Source of the DNA: a virus
Length of the DNA: 50,183 nt
Reading direction: 5' to 3' (one strand)
Virus record (IMG/VR): IMGVR_UViG_3300021077_000008
Location: 1 to 50,183 of that record
Of this stretch, positions 26,553-34,958 are shown piece by piece (positions within the stretch are counted from its first letter, which is position 1; every line of letters starts with the position of its first letter). The translations under genes were made by a program, and so were the position numbers. The notes below the pieces were generated by a model. It made no database searches, was not told the DNA's origin, and worked only from the letters and a program-made list of their open reading frames with translations.

Positions 26553-26903
26553 TCAATGTCTCCTCAAAATTCTCCTACGTTTAACCAAAGTTTTCTTCAT
26601 GCTCTTAAAAACTGCCGTCCAATTTTCTAAAACACTTTTGAAATTTTCTATATCCCAATCGTAGGCAAAGTAGAAATCATCCTCGTCAAAAACTTGGTGC
26701 CATTCATTAAAATGGTTTACGTGAAAATATTTCGAAAATACTTGGACATGCATTCTCACACGGCCTTTATAAATTACTCCTATATGTAGTTGTTCTAAAT
26801 CTGGCAAAACTTCTACGCCTCTTATTTTCTTAAAATCTTCAAAAAAGCTATCTACAAGCATTACGTTCAATTCTTTCTGAAAGTTTGTAGCATTTTTCGC
26901 CAT
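26553..26903 (-). CDS. Small unknown protein, paralogue of 26189-26497
   Basis: At 116 residues, it aligns over most of its length with the next gene (see WDIENF / WDIEMF near the C-terminus). It ends in a strongly basic tail (KKTLVKRRRILRRH) that the paralogue lacks. AAGGAAA lies 5 nt from the ATG. No recognised domain. Tandem duplication with divergence of the tail suggests selection for different partners. Confidence 0.6.
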   Translation of the reverse strand: MAKNATNFQKELNVMLVDSFFEDFKKIRGVEVLPDLEQLHIGVIYKGRVRMHVQVFSKYFHVNHFNEWHQVFDEDDFYFAYDWDIENFKSVLENWTAVFKSMKKTLVKRRRILRRH

Positions 26904-26940
26904 ATATTTCCTTAAATTATTTCAAAAAGTTTTCTAAAGT

Positions 26941-27258
26941 TTAATGAGAAAGTTTCATAAAATTTTTTCTAGTATCTTTTTCTCCAACAGGTGCGTCATA
27001 TACTTTATCACTATTGAAAAACTTGAATTTTCGTTTACCATTTTCTTCTAGTTCTGTAGTTTCTAACCATTCTCCAGAGTTAATTTCTTCTTCGTGGGTT
27101 TCGTTCCATTCTTTCATCTCTGTGTAGGAATGTGTTAAAGAAAACATTTTTAAAAGTTCATGAGTATTTTTATTTCTCATTCCATAACCAACTTTAGAAA
27201 GTCCTGGAAATTTATATTCAGATTCTTCCATTAGTTTTTTATAAAGTTTGAAGCTCAC
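26941..27258 (-). CDS. Unknown small protein with putative capsid-targeting N-terminus
   Basis: The 105 residues begin MSFKLYKKLMEESEYKF, a member of the recurrent M-[KS]-F-x-x-[YF] start shared by twelve genes here. The rest is charged and hydrophilic (EEEINSGEWLETTELEENGK) and unrecognised. It overlaps the upstream gene by 4 nt. Confidence 0.55.
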   Translation of the reverse strand: MSFKLYKKLMEESEYKFPGLSKVGYGMRNKNTHELLKMFSLTHSYTEMKEWNETHEEEINSGEWLETTELEENGKRKFKFFNSDKVYDAPVGEKDTRKNFMKLSH

Positions 27259-27566
27259 GGAAACACCTTATTCAATTTTTCTTCTATATCGTTTCTGGAA
27301 GCTTCTAAAATATTTTCGCCGTAAATTTCATCAAACCATTCTCTTGAAAGCATATTATCTCTGTTTTCAAGAACTAACATTAGAGAGTCTTTATCACCTT
27401 CTTCAAGCAACAGTAACCACTTATCATACCATTTTTGCTGAGATTCTTTAATAACATTTTTAGAAATCTTTCCGAAATAGCCTTTTGAATAATATTTCTC
27501 AAAGACTGATTCAAAGATTTCTTGTTTGTCTGTTTTAGCTTTGTAATAGAAGTGTTTGAATGACAT
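27255..27566 (-). CDS. Unknown small protein with putative capsid-targeting N-terminus
   Basis: At 103 residues, starting MSFKHFYYKAKTDKQEIF, then mainly helical, charged sequence with many Trp and Tyr (QQKWYDKWLLLLEEGDKD). No domain is recognised. The ATG lies exactly 5 nt after a GCTAAATA promoter box that contains the stop of the upstream gene, so it is probably translated from a leaderless message. Confidence 0.55.
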   Translation of the reverse strand: MSFKHFYYKAKTDKQEIFESVFEKYYSKGYFGKISKNVIKESQQKWYDKWLLLLEEGDKDSLMLVLENRDNMLSREWFDEIYGENILEASRNDIEEKLNKVFP

Positions 27567-27571
27567 GAAAT

Positions 27572-27579
27572 TATTTAGC
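27572..27579 (-). promoter_or_regulatory. Late-like promoter box GCTAAATA, 5 nt from ATG
   Basis: GCTAAATA, ATTTC, then the ATG at 27566. The TAA stop of the kinase-like gene (27577-27575) is inside the box. Confidence 0.6.
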
Positions 27580-28012
27580 GTTTCTTTGGGAGATAATGTG
27601 TATTCAGCACCGTATCGTTAAAACCCAAATCGAGTAACCTAGCTTTTCCATTAAAATCCCCCCAAGAAGCTAATCTACAAATATCTCCAGGAGGCATATC
27701 AAAGTTTATCATTAAATCTACGACTTGATATACTATAGAGTCTTCATCATTCAACATTTCTTTTGTTTTTTCTGATATGTTTTCTTTTTTAATCTTTCCA
27801 CGATAATCTAAATCAGCTTCGGAAATAGCTTTTGTGAAATCTTGCCAAGAAACTTTCGAAAGAGCTTGGAACTTACTTGGAGTCATCTTGGTTCCTTTTT
27901 TCATAATTAACCAAGAACAATCATCTTCTTCATCTTTATCAATCAATTCAGGAATAATATCGGGATACATTTTTTGCATTCCCCCAATCACCTTCTGTAT
28001 TGTTCTGGTCAT
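27575..28012 (-). CDS. C-terminal part of a frameshifted kinase-like protein
   Basis: Homologous segments align with the C-terminal two thirds of the intact paralogue at 28212-28847: WLIMKKGTKM ~ WIVMEKAKPV, SKVSWQDFTKAI ~ SKIPFKTFQKAM, ISEKTKEMLN ~ VSEETKELLK, DICRLASWGDFNGKARLLDLGFN ~ DVIKTSSWGTIGNRLVILDVGLS. The true N-terminal part is in the overlapping frame at 27948-28208. The ATG start MTRTIQKV is probably spurious. Joined by a +1 shift in the A6 run (27970-27975) the gene gives 210 residues, against 211 for the paralogue. Confidence 0.65.
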   Translation of the reverse strand: MTRTIQKVIGGMQKMYPDIIPELIDKDEEDDCSWLIMKKGTKMTPSKFQALSKVSWQDFTKAISEADLDYRGKIKKENISEKTKEMLNDEDSIVYQVVDLMINFDMPPGDICRLASWGDFNGKARLLDLGFNDTVLNTHYLPKKR

Positions 28013-28208
28013 ATCCTTTTACATTTTTAGCAAGCTTTAATACATTTCCGTCTCCCATATCAAAGACTATACGAGAACTGCCCTGACCAATCTTAGGAAA
28101 GAATCTAGCAACATACTGAGCCTTTTTAGAAAAACTTTGAAAAGTATCTATAGAATCTTTATTAAACTTTTCTTCATCTTCTTTTAGGTAAAATTTCTTA
28201 AATGACAT
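27948..28208 (-). CDS. N-terminal part of a frameshifted kinase-like protein
   Basis: At 86 residues. It starts MSFKKFYLKEDEEKF (capsid-targeting-like signature), then the Gly-rich loop IGQGSSRIVFDMGDGNV and LKLAKNVKGYDQNNTE, as in protein-kinase folds. The frame then ends in unrelated residues after the A6 run. The continuing sequence is in the +1 frame (27575-28012). An indel, whether real or sequencing error, is the simplest explanation. Confidence 0.65.
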   Translation of the reverse strand: MSFKKFYLKEDEEKFNKDSIDTFQSFSKKAQYVARFFPKIGQGSSRIVFDMGDGNVLKLAKNVKGYDQNNTEGDWGNAKNVSRYYS

Positions 28209-28211
28209 AAT

Positions 28212-28847
28212 TTATTTCCTATGTTTTTTGTATAGACTGTTAAAGATTATTTTACTAAGACCCACATCAAGTATAACTAATCTATTTCCAATCGTTCCCC
28301 AGGAGGACGTTTTAATTACATCACCGACAAGTAATCCTAAAGAGAATGTTAAATCCTGAACCAAATCTAAGAAGTGAGAAGTTTTTAATAGTTCTTTAGT
28401 TTCTTCTGAGACATCTTTCTTTTCTTTGTAATTAACTAATTTCATTTCTTTCATAGCTTTTTGAAAAGTTTTGAAAGGTATTTTAGAAATCTTTTCGAAA
28501 GTCTCTTCATCAACTGGCTTGGCCTTTTCCATAACTATCCAATAAATTTCCGCGCCTTTACATTTCCTTTTTAAAGCTGGAACCAAATCTCCAAAAAGTT
28601 TATGAATTTGGTCGGATGATTCTAATTGATTTTGTTGTAAGCCTTTTTCGTTCCAGGCTAATTTCAATACAGAATTTTTAGAAAGGTTGAATACTAATCT
28701 TGATGAGCCTTTTCCAATTTGATTTAGATTTTCTTTACAATATTTAATTTTTTCTTCAAATGTTTCTAAAGAATCTAAATTCGCGAAATTGAATTTACTT
28801 TCGGCAAGTTTTTCAGATTCTATTAAATAAAAATTTCTAAAAGCCAT
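28212..28847 (-). CDS. Minimal protein-kinase-fold protein with putative capsid-targeting N-terminus
   Basis: At 211 residues. The N-terminus MAFRNFYLIESEKLAES resembles the shared targeting signature. Then come a glycine-rich loop GKGSSRLVF (45-53), a strand with candidate ATP lysine VLKLA (Lys62), a possible hinge IYWIVMEKAKPV (~103-114), and ILDVGLS (Asp194), which resembles the DFG position. I see no HRD-type catalytic loop, and the protein is far shorter than a full kinase. It may be a minimal or pseudo-kinase. If packaged and injected it could act on host proteins, as phage kinases do. AGGA lies upstream of the ATG and a promoter box 30 nt upstream. Confidence 0.6.
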   Translation of the reverse strand: MAFRNFYLIESEKLAESKFNFANLDSLETFEEKIKYCKENLNQIGKGSSRLVFNLSKNSVLKLAWNEKGLQQNQLESSDQIHKLFGDLVPALKRKCKGAEIYWIVMEKAKPVDEETFEKISKIPFKTFQKAMKEMKLVNYKEKKDVSEETKELLKTSHFLDLVQDLTFSLGLLVGDVIKTSSWGTIGNRLVILDVGLSKIIFNSLYKKHRK

Positions 28848-28877
28848 TTGGAAAAATCCTTGGAAACATTTTAGAAA

Positions 28878-28885
28878 TATTTATG
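28878..28885 (-). promoter_or_regulatory. Late-like promoter box CATAAATA
   Basis: CATAAATA plus TTTCT, 30 nt before the kinase-like ATG at 28847. Confidence 0.6.
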
Positions 28886-28914
28886 GAGATTAAAATCATT
28901 CTGAATAGTTTTAT

Positions 28915-29451
28915 CTATTTTATCTGAGAATCTACTTCGAAATCTACTTCAATAGCGTCTAGCTGATTGTTTTCTTTAGCATTTGAAATAGACTTTGAAA
29001 TAAGATTGTCAAGTTCATTTGAAGAGAGATTGAATGTATTGTTGTTCTGAATATTTTGCGTAATGTTTCCAGTGCGTATTTGATATGAATTTTCTGCTCT
29101 TAATACATTTAATTCTAGATCGGCAACATTAACGCACATTTTTCTATATTCTACCAGCAAATCTTTACATTGAGATACTAGAATTGAATAAGACTCGATC
29201 ATACTTGCCGAGAAACCTGGACGGGCCAATTCTTTTTCAACAATATTTTTAACCATCGAGGCAGAATTTAATAATTGAACTAATTCTTTTTTAATTATAT
29301 CTACATCTTGAATTTCAATTTTATTTTTATTATATTTCTCAGTCTGTTTTTCTAAATCTGTTAAACTAGTCATCACTGAACGTTCTTGTGCAGGTTCGGA
29401 AAAATCATTCTCAAAGCTAGTGTCAAGTTTTTTTGAAAGACCATCTATCAT
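28915..29451 (-). CDS. 16: Terminase small subunit, T4 gp16-like
   Basis: At 178 residues (T4 gp16 is 164). It has an acidic N-terminus and a central helical hairpin (SMVKNIVEKELARPGFSASM, then SILVSQCKDLLVEYRKMCVN) comparable to the oligomerising coiled coil of gp16. The C-terminal NITQNIQNNNTFNLSSNELD resembles the T4 segment around MNIQNATVFMGSPTELMDE. It recognises DNA and stimulates gp17. It is upstream of gp17 as in T4, but separated by inserted accessory genes. AAAGGG lies upstream of the ATG; a promoter box is 34 nt upstream. Confidence 0.75.
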   Translation of the reverse strand: MIDGLSKKLDTSFENDFSEPAQERSVMTSLTDLEKQTEKYNKNKIEIQDVDIIKKELVQLLNSASMVKNIVEKELARPGFSASMIESYSILVSQCKDLLVEYRKMCVNVADLELNVLRAENSYQIRTGNITQNIQNNNTFNLSSNELDNLISKSISNAKENNQLDAIEVDFEVDSQIK

Positions 29452-29485
29452 TTTTTCAAACCCTTTCGGAAAAATTCTTCAAAAC

Positions 29486-29493
29486 TATTTAGA
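29486..29493 (-). promoter_or_regulatory. Late-like promoter box TCTAAATA
   Basis: TCTAAATA plus GTTTT, 34 nt before the gp16 ATG. Confidence 0.5.
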
Positions 29494-29510
29494 AAAATCT
29501 CAAAAAGTTC

Positions 29511-29539
29511 TTGACAAACGAACCATCTTTGATTATATT
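29511..29539 (+). promoter_or_regulatory. Sigma70 promoter TTGACA-17-TATATT (plus strand)
   Basis: TTGACA at 29511-29516, a 17-nt spacer and TATATT at 29534-29539, about 56 nt before the ATG of the secreted protein. It lies in the 144-bp divergent gap between gp16 and that gene. Confidence 0.8.
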
Positions 29540-29568
29540 CTTAGAAAGGACTAAACTGGTTCTTAAAA

Positions 29569-29576
29569 AATAAATA
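29569..29576 (+). promoter_or_regulatory. Late-like promoter box AATAAATA (plus strand)
   Basis: AATAAATA, 19 nt before the ATG at 29596. Its downstream bases (TCTAA) fit the window's NTTYT pattern only partly. Confidence 0.4.
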
Positions 29577-29595
29577 TCTAAAACAGGAGAACAAT

Positions 29596-30972
29596 ATGAA
29601 AAGTCTAATTTTGAGTCTTTTAATTCTGGCAGGGCTTTCTAAAGCTGCTGACGTAAATATTTCCGGGCAGATTGATTTATCTCAAACACCGAGAAGCGCA
29701 ACGGTTTCTGTAGTAACATCGACAGGACTTGTAGGAAATGTTTCTCAGGATGGAAAGTATACTATTACAGGAACTACAAATCTTTCCGTAAAAACTTCTC
29801 AAAAAGATTCTCCAAAGATTTCCTGGAAAACTTTCGGAAAAGAATTGCAAATTACTGGAACAAATAATTCCGAAAATTATACAGTAGATGCTTGGACTAT
29901 TGATGGAAAGAGTGTCGGGGTTCGAGTTCCTTTCCAAAATGGTATTGCAAAGTTTCCCACATCTTCAGAGAAAGTTTTCGTAAGACTTAACCATTCTGGA
30001 AACTCTATGAATGTTGCTTCTAGGAGGTTAGTAGATTCTACTTTGGGAACTGTTTACTTTATTGTAAACGATCCTAGCAATGGGGTTGTAAATGATACCC
30101 TTGTAGAGATTCCTGTTACAAATTGGATTGGGGTTCTTGGTCCTAAGTATATTGTAGGAAGAAATGTAGATGTAACTGTTCCTAATGCTTTTGTAGGAGA
30201 TACTGTTAAAGTTGGTTGGTTTAATGTTTATACAAATCCTAGCAACTATTATAGCACCGTCCTAGGAAGATCTTATTCAGGTTCTTATAGCGGATTTGTT
30301 TATACTGCTTATGATTCGGCAAGTTTCGGAAATAATTCTTATCTTTATTCAGCAGTGTCTATCATCAAACATGGAGATTCTGTAGTAGCTTTTTCGAAAG
30401 ATCTTGACACAGTTACTGCAAAGGTAGGAAATTTTAAGTTTGATTCTAGCCGATTTGTTACTAAAATTCTTTCGGATCTTGATACTACTTTGACTATCCC
30501 TTGGTATGCGTTTTCTTTGAATGGAACTTCTGTTAGTCTTTATTCTAGCGTTGTAAAGCATTTGGATAGTGTCGTTACTTTCGACACCATCACAACGAAA
30601 GAAGATACAACTGGAATGTTTTTCTCAATATATTGGCAAAAAGTAGAAACATTAAACCATGATACTAGTTTTGAGATTAACGACACAATCATTTCAAAAA
30701 AATTATTCGGAGCATTCATTCATGAAAAGACACACAATCTTCCAGACACATTAAGCATATCGGTTAATGATTGCGGGGCTGAAGAGCTTGTGTACGGGGT
30801 CAATTCTTCTATTGATACTACAATTTTCCTACCAATAAACAATGGGACAAATGGATGCTTAGATCTACGGACGACGAATAGAACGGCAATCATGGGATTA
30901 AAGACATATAACGCATACACATATATTCAAACAAGCATAGTATATGCTATAACCAAAAAATATTACAAATAG
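29596..30972 (+). CDS. Secreted host-like protein of unknown function (possible moron)
   Basis: This is the only complete long plus-strand gene. The 458 residues begin with a signal peptide MKSLILSLLILAGLSKAAD (predicted cut after KA). Next come a carboxypeptidase-regulatory-like segment with STGLVGNVSQDGKYTITGTT, then SWKTFGKELQITGTNNSENY and VDAWTIDGKSVG. That arrangement recalls surface proteins of Fibrobacterota (from memory). The rest is Ser/Thr/Tyr-rich beta sequence with repeated SxxDTTxT motifs and two late Cys. AGGAG lies 6 nt from the ATG and a strong sigma70 promoter upstream. A separate promoter, opposite orientation and signal peptide suggest expression during infection or lysogeny and action at the host envelope, for example receptor masking. 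Its 3' end overlaps the glycosyltransferase by 10 bp. Confidence 0.75.
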   Translation: MKSLILSLLILAGLSKAADVNISGQIDLSQTPRSATVSVVTSTGLVGNVSQDGKYTITGTTNLSVKTSQKDSPKISWKTFGKELQITGTNNSENYTVDAWTIDGKSVGVRVPFQNGIAKFPTSSEKVFVRLNHSGNSMNVASRRLVDSTLGTVYFIVNDPSNGVVNDTLVEIPVTNWIGVLGPKYIVGRNVDVTVPNAFVGDTVKVGWFNVYTNPSNYYSTVLGRSYSGSYSGFVYTAYDSASFGNNSYLYSAVSIIKHGDSVVAFSKDLDTVTAKVGNFKFDSSRFVTKILSDLDTTLTIPWYAFSLNGTSVSLYSSVVKHLDSVVTFDTITTKEDTTGMFFSIYWQKVETLNHDTSFEINDTIISKKLFGAFIHEKTHNLPDTLSISVNDCGAEELVYGVNSSIDTTIFLPINNGTNGCLDLRTTNRTAIMGLKTYNAYTYIQTSIVYAITKKYYK

Positions 30973-31916
30973 CCTTTCTGAAGATTTTCGAAATATTTTC
31001 TAGAATAACTTTGCATATCGGTTTTCGAAAAATGAAGGCCGGTTGCATTTTTTTTATGTGCCAATTCTAATAATTTTTCATATTCTTTTTTAGAGTTTTT
31101 TAGAAAATCTTCATTTGATTTTGATTCATGCCAAATATGTTTAACGTTATGTTCCGGATTTATTGCTACAACATCTATTCCGAACAACATAGCAGATAAC
31201 CCTACAAAATCATCCTCTCCACCCCATGTTCCATCAAAAGCCGGAGAAAATATTCTTTCTATATTATAAAGATTTTTGTTAATATTCTTTAGTTCAGTTA
31301 TTGCTAAAGAATTCATTCCTAAACAACAAGACCAAGTAATCATTCGCAATCTAGATAAATCCATATTTTTTACTATATTGTTTTTACCATCGACAAATAT
31401 TAAATCTTTTAACCAAGGATTTCCAACTCTACTATCCGACAAATAAACGGACGAATCTTTTTCAAATTGATTTAATCTGGAATTAATGGTTATCGTTTGT
31501 TTAGGAGTTTTTAATATATTTGAAACTTCTAAAAATAAATCTTTTGAAGGAATACAATCCCCATCTAAAAACAATATATTAGCATTTTTATTTTCTTTAT
31601 GTATTTCTATTTCTCCCAAATCTCTATAATACCCTGCCATAAAATTATTTCCGAAATTATTTTTTATAATTTTTGTATGATGGTTTTCTGAAAACTTTTT
31701 TATAATATTTTCCGAATTATCACAACACCTATCTAATACAAATACAAAATATTCCGGAATAAATGATTGTCTAGAATACGCATCAAGAATACTTTGTAAA
31801 TTTTCTTCTTGATTGTGTATTAACGTTATTGTATAAAAATTATTAGTAATTGGCAAGGAAAGACCCAGTAAACCACCAATTGGTCCCATCATACACAAAC
31901 CAATTGTATGGGCCAT
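30963..31916 (-). CDS. GT-A fold glycosyltransferase, paralogue of 8246-9403
   Basis: At 317 residues from the first ATG. ITLIHNQEENLQSILDAYSR and YFVFVLDRCCD align with the start of the other glycosyltransferase. DGDC sits at about 118-121 and a TWGGEDDF motif near 235. The first ~20 residues lie inside the 3' end of the fibre gene and have no counterpart in the paralogue. A TTG at 31856 would give a start matching it and a short overlap. Location directly after the fibre suggests glycosylation of fibre or receptor, but that is inference. Confidence 0.75.
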   Translation of the reverse strand: MAHTIGLCMMGPIGGLLGLSLPITNNFYTITLIHNQEENLQSILDAYSRQSFIPEYFVFVLDRCCDNSENIIKKFSENHHTKIIKNNFGNNFMAGYYRDLGEIEIHKENKNANILFLDGDCIPSKDLFLEVSNILKTPKQTITINSRLNQFEKDSSVYLSDSRVGNPWLKDLIFVDGKNNIVKNMDLSRLRMITWSCCLGMNSLAITELKNINKNLYNIERIFSPAFDGTWGGEDDFVGLSAMLFGIDVVAINPEHNVKHIWHESKSNEDFLKNSKKEYEKLLELAHKKNATGLHFSKTDMQSYSRKYFENLQKGYL

Positions 31917-34881
31917 TTGAAAAAGAGGAAGGCCTTGCGATTGCTACACTACTAGCGAAGTTGTTGTATATTGTGCTTATAATAGCAGAACCAGCATGAA
32001 CAGTAACACCATCCGCCGTCGCATTTACTACACAAAAAGCACACCCAACACTAGGAGATGCTGGCAAATTAATAACCACATTAGTTGTATTGGCGAACAC
32101 CCAATATGGAGATATGTTTCCAAGATTATATGGATTCGTGTTTGCCGTTTGTGATGCTTGTCTTCCTAGCATTACTCCGGAAACATTTAGATTGTTAGAA
32201 ATTGTTGTAAGCGCATTTGTATTAACGTTTGTCGGAGTAACTTCTAAAACTGTTTGGTCATTATTTGGCCTAAATCTAATATAGGAATCAGATCCATTAG
32301 AATTTATATAACAACCACCTGTCGGAAGTGCTCTAAATCCCGCCATTGCTGTTGTTGTGGTAGAATTTAATCCAGAATATCCAAACCACGCTTGAGTAAC
32401 CCCAGGGACGGTCCCGATCGCGGCAGTATTTGCTATAACCGTTCCATTAGCATTTGATGCAGCATTTGTCTGAATTGTTCCGGAAACGTTTAGATTTCTT
32501 GGAATATATGAAATATTAGTAGAAAGGTTATCATATAATCCGCATTGTGCTGCGGCTTGGGTTCCTGCTGGCAAAGAAGAATTTATAGACATGTCGCCAT
32601 AAACGGCATTTGTAGGATTTATCATAATAACATTTAATGTATCAAATGCATTAGGATTTTGAATATATAATTTGACAATTTTTACGGAAGAATTATCAGT
32701 CGTTTTTACTAATAATACTTGAGAAGGAGTAATTCCGGTTAGATTAGAACATTCAGCTTCCCAAACATCTAATCCGGCAGTCATAGCATTTTGTTGTTTT
32801 CCTCTAACGGAAACATTCCCACAAATCCAAGCGCCGGTGCCTGTATTGCCTGCACCACCATTACTAGTAAATTGTATAGTTGCACCAAAACTTCCATATT
32901 GTCCACCGATAGTAAACACGGCGATTTGGTGCCAATAATTAGCATTTCCAGCAGTGCTTGAATTTAACCCTAAAATAGGAAGTGTTGATGTTAACGCGGC
33001 GCAGGTAATATATAATTTCGGGCTAGAATCTAATTGGAAAGACATTGTAGAAGCAGATGCCCCATTGATAGCAATATTTCCATTATTATCTGCTATGAGC
33101 CCTTGCCAAAATGCATTATTAGTATTTTTTCCAGAATATCCGAACCAAGAATACAGATTATTTACCTGTAGTGTTCCTAATGCAGCATTTCCAGCAATTA
33201 TATTTCCATTATTGTTCGATGCCTGATTCGTTTGAATTGTTCCAGAAACATTTAATTTTTGTGAAACTGTAGTGTTAGCATTTAAGGAAAGCGTTTGATT
33301 ATTTGGTGAGGAAGCGACATTTGCAACTATTGGTGAATTTGTAAGTTCGGTTGTTTGGTTTATTCTACCATAAGAATCTATTATTATTAAATTGCTAGCA
33401 CTTGTTTGATTTAACCCAGCGGCGTATCCTAAAAATAAATTATTTCCACCAGTGCTACCAATTCCAGCCTGAAATCCTATATTTGTATTAAATCCTAAAT
33501 TATTACTATACCCTGCCTGTGCTCCTACATTTGTATTTCCGCCAGCACTAGTATTTTGAAAGCCCGCTTGATATCCTATATTTGTATTATAATCTCCTTT
33601 TGTTTGTAAACGACCAGAAGATAACCCAAAATTTGAATTATAATTTCCGGAAACATTAGAAGCTCCGGCACTGAACCCGATATTAGAATTACTATTTCCA
33701 TAAAAATTTATATAATCTTTTACGACAAAATTTCCGGAAACATTTAGATTTCCAGGACTAGATAAAGTTCCTCCAGACAATGGGAGATACAATCCAGAAA
33801 AGCTAGGAAAATCCGAAGAGGTGGCAATAGATACAACACCTGAAGTTCCTTTCAAAATCCCGTTCAAACTTCCTAAAGTAGTTGTTCCGGAAACATTTAG
33901 ATTTTGAGAAACGGTAGTATTAGCATTTAAGGAAAGTGTTTGTAAAGATGGAAAAGTGTGACCTGTTCCGACGATTAAACTATTAGACAATTCGGCACCA
34001 GGCGACCCACGGCCACCGCCAGTATCTATCAATAAAAGATTCGTCGCGGATAATTGATTATATCCAACAGAAAATCCCAGGAAGGTATTATTCGATCCGG
34101 CATTTACTTGCCCATTAGAAGATCCTACATATACATTTCCACTACCTGATATATTATTCGATCCGGCATACGGACCAATAAAAACATTAAACGTGGCAGC
34201 AGATGTTAAACTGATACCCATTTGAGACCCTATTAATATATTGTTATTTCCATTATTATTTGGGTTACTAATAGAAATATTTTGGTTGGCATCTGTATAA
34301 AAATTCGAAGCAATTATTGTTCCCGCTACGATTTCATTTCCGGAAACCCTCAAATTTCCTGGACCAGATAACGTTCCTCCAGATAATGGGAGATATGCAC
34401 CAGACATTAAATATTTCTTGTCAAACAGATTATCGGAACTTGTAATACCATATCCGGAAAGTGTTGTTGGTGTTCCTGAAATTTTAGTCCAAGATATAGA
34501 AGAGCTTGTAGGATAATATGGTAATACAGGAATATCACCAGAAGTCAAAGTAGTTCCAGAAATTACTCTCCCATAAGCATCCGAAGAAATCTTTGCATAT
34601 ATTCCAGAAGTTCCAAATAAAGAAAGATTCACAGAAATATTTCCGGAAGTTGTAATTGGAGTATTTGAAATCGATAATGTATTTGAACTTATTCCGACTG
34701 ATGAAACAGAACCAGTCGTAGAAGTTCCGGCAGCAGACAAATATCTATAAACTCCATTTTCATCTACGGTGTATAATCTATTCTGAGTATCAACTGCTAT
34801 TAGAATGTTTGAAGGATCGGCATTAACTGGTAAAGAATCTTTTTTTCTTAACTCTAATGCACCAGACTTAAATCCACTCAT
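31843..34881 (-). CDS. Large repetitive tail fibre/appendage protein
   Basis: At 1012 residues. Recurrent units include YLPLSGGTLSGPGNL, LNVSGTxxLG, VSQxLNVSGTIQTN, and head-like repeats of the NxxxGxxAGxxN type (NSNFGLSSGRLQTKGDYNTN, NIGFQAGIGSTGGNNLFLG). The latter resemble trimeric adhesin and Bacteroidetes-type fibre repeats. The C-terminal ~90 residues (NLGNISPYWVFANTTNVVIN, ending WFTGSFLANY) form a small domain common at fibre tips. The leader is 69 nt with AAAGG near the ATG. Insertion between gp15 and gp16 is unlike T4. Confidence 0.8.
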   Translation of the reverse strand: MSGFKSGALELRKKDSLPVNADPSNILIAVDTQNRLYTVDENGVYRYLSAAGTSTTGSVSSVGISSNTLSISNTPITTSGNISVNLSLFGTSGIYAKISSDAYGRVISGTTLTSGDIPVLPYYPTSSSISWTKISGTPTTLSGYGITSSDNLFDKKYLMSGAYLPLSGGTLSGPGNLRVSGNEIVAGTIIASNFYTDANQNISISNPNNNGNNNILIGSQMGISLTSAATFNVFIGPYAGSNNISGSGNVYVGSSNGQVNAGSNNTFLGFSVGYNQLSATNLLLIDTGGGRGSPGAELSNSLIVGTGHTFPSLQTLSLNANTTVSQNLNVSGTTTLGSLNGILKGTSGVVSIATSSDFPSFSGLYLPLSGGTLSSPGNLNVSGNFVVKDYINFYGNSNSNIGFSAGASNVSGNYNSNFGLSSGRLQTKGDYNTNIGYQAGFQNTSAGGNTNVGAQAGYSNNLGFNTNIGFQAGIGSTGGNNLFLGYAAGLNQTSASNLIIIDSYGRINQTTELTNSPIVANVASSPNNQTLSLNANTTVSQKLNVSGTIQTNQASNNNGNIIAGNAALGTLQVNNLYSWFGYSGKNTNNAFWQGLIADNNGNIAINGASASTMSFQLDSSPKLYITCAALTSTLPILGLNSSTAGNANYWHQIAVFTIGGQYGSFGATIQFTSNGGAGNTGTGAWICGNVSVRGKQQNAMTAGLDVWEAECSNLTGITPSQVLLVKTTDNSSVKIVKLYIQNPNAFDTLNVIMINPTNAVYGDMSINSSLPAGTQAAAQCGLYDNLSTNISYIPRNLNVSGTIQTNAASNANGTVIANTAAIGTVPGVTQAWFGYSGLNSTTTTAMAGFRALPTGGCYINSNGSDSYIRFRPNNDQTVLEVTPTNVNTNALTTISNNLNVSGVMLGRQASQTANTNPYNLGNISPYWVFANTTNVVINLPASPSVGCAFCVVNATADGVTVHAGSAIISTIYNNFASSVAIARPSSFSNGPYNWFVYDGTNWWFTGSFLANY

Positions 34882-34950
34882 TTCGAAAAACCTTTATAAA
34901 ACATTTTCTAATAATCTCCCGAAGGACGCTTTTCAGCCATTATTCAAAAT

Positions 34951-34958
34951 TATTTATC
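34951..34958 (-). promoter_or_regulatory. Late-like promoter box GATAAATA
   Basis: GATAAATA plus ATTTT, 69 nt before the fibre ATG. The TGA stop of gp15 overlaps the box. Confidence 0.6.

Noticed and set aside
31857-31916. First 20 codons of the second glycosyltransferase as real protein
   Set aside because: They coincide with the last coding bases of the fibre in another frame and have no counterpart in the paralogue, so the natural start is probably later; left in the coordinates because no later ATG is convincing.
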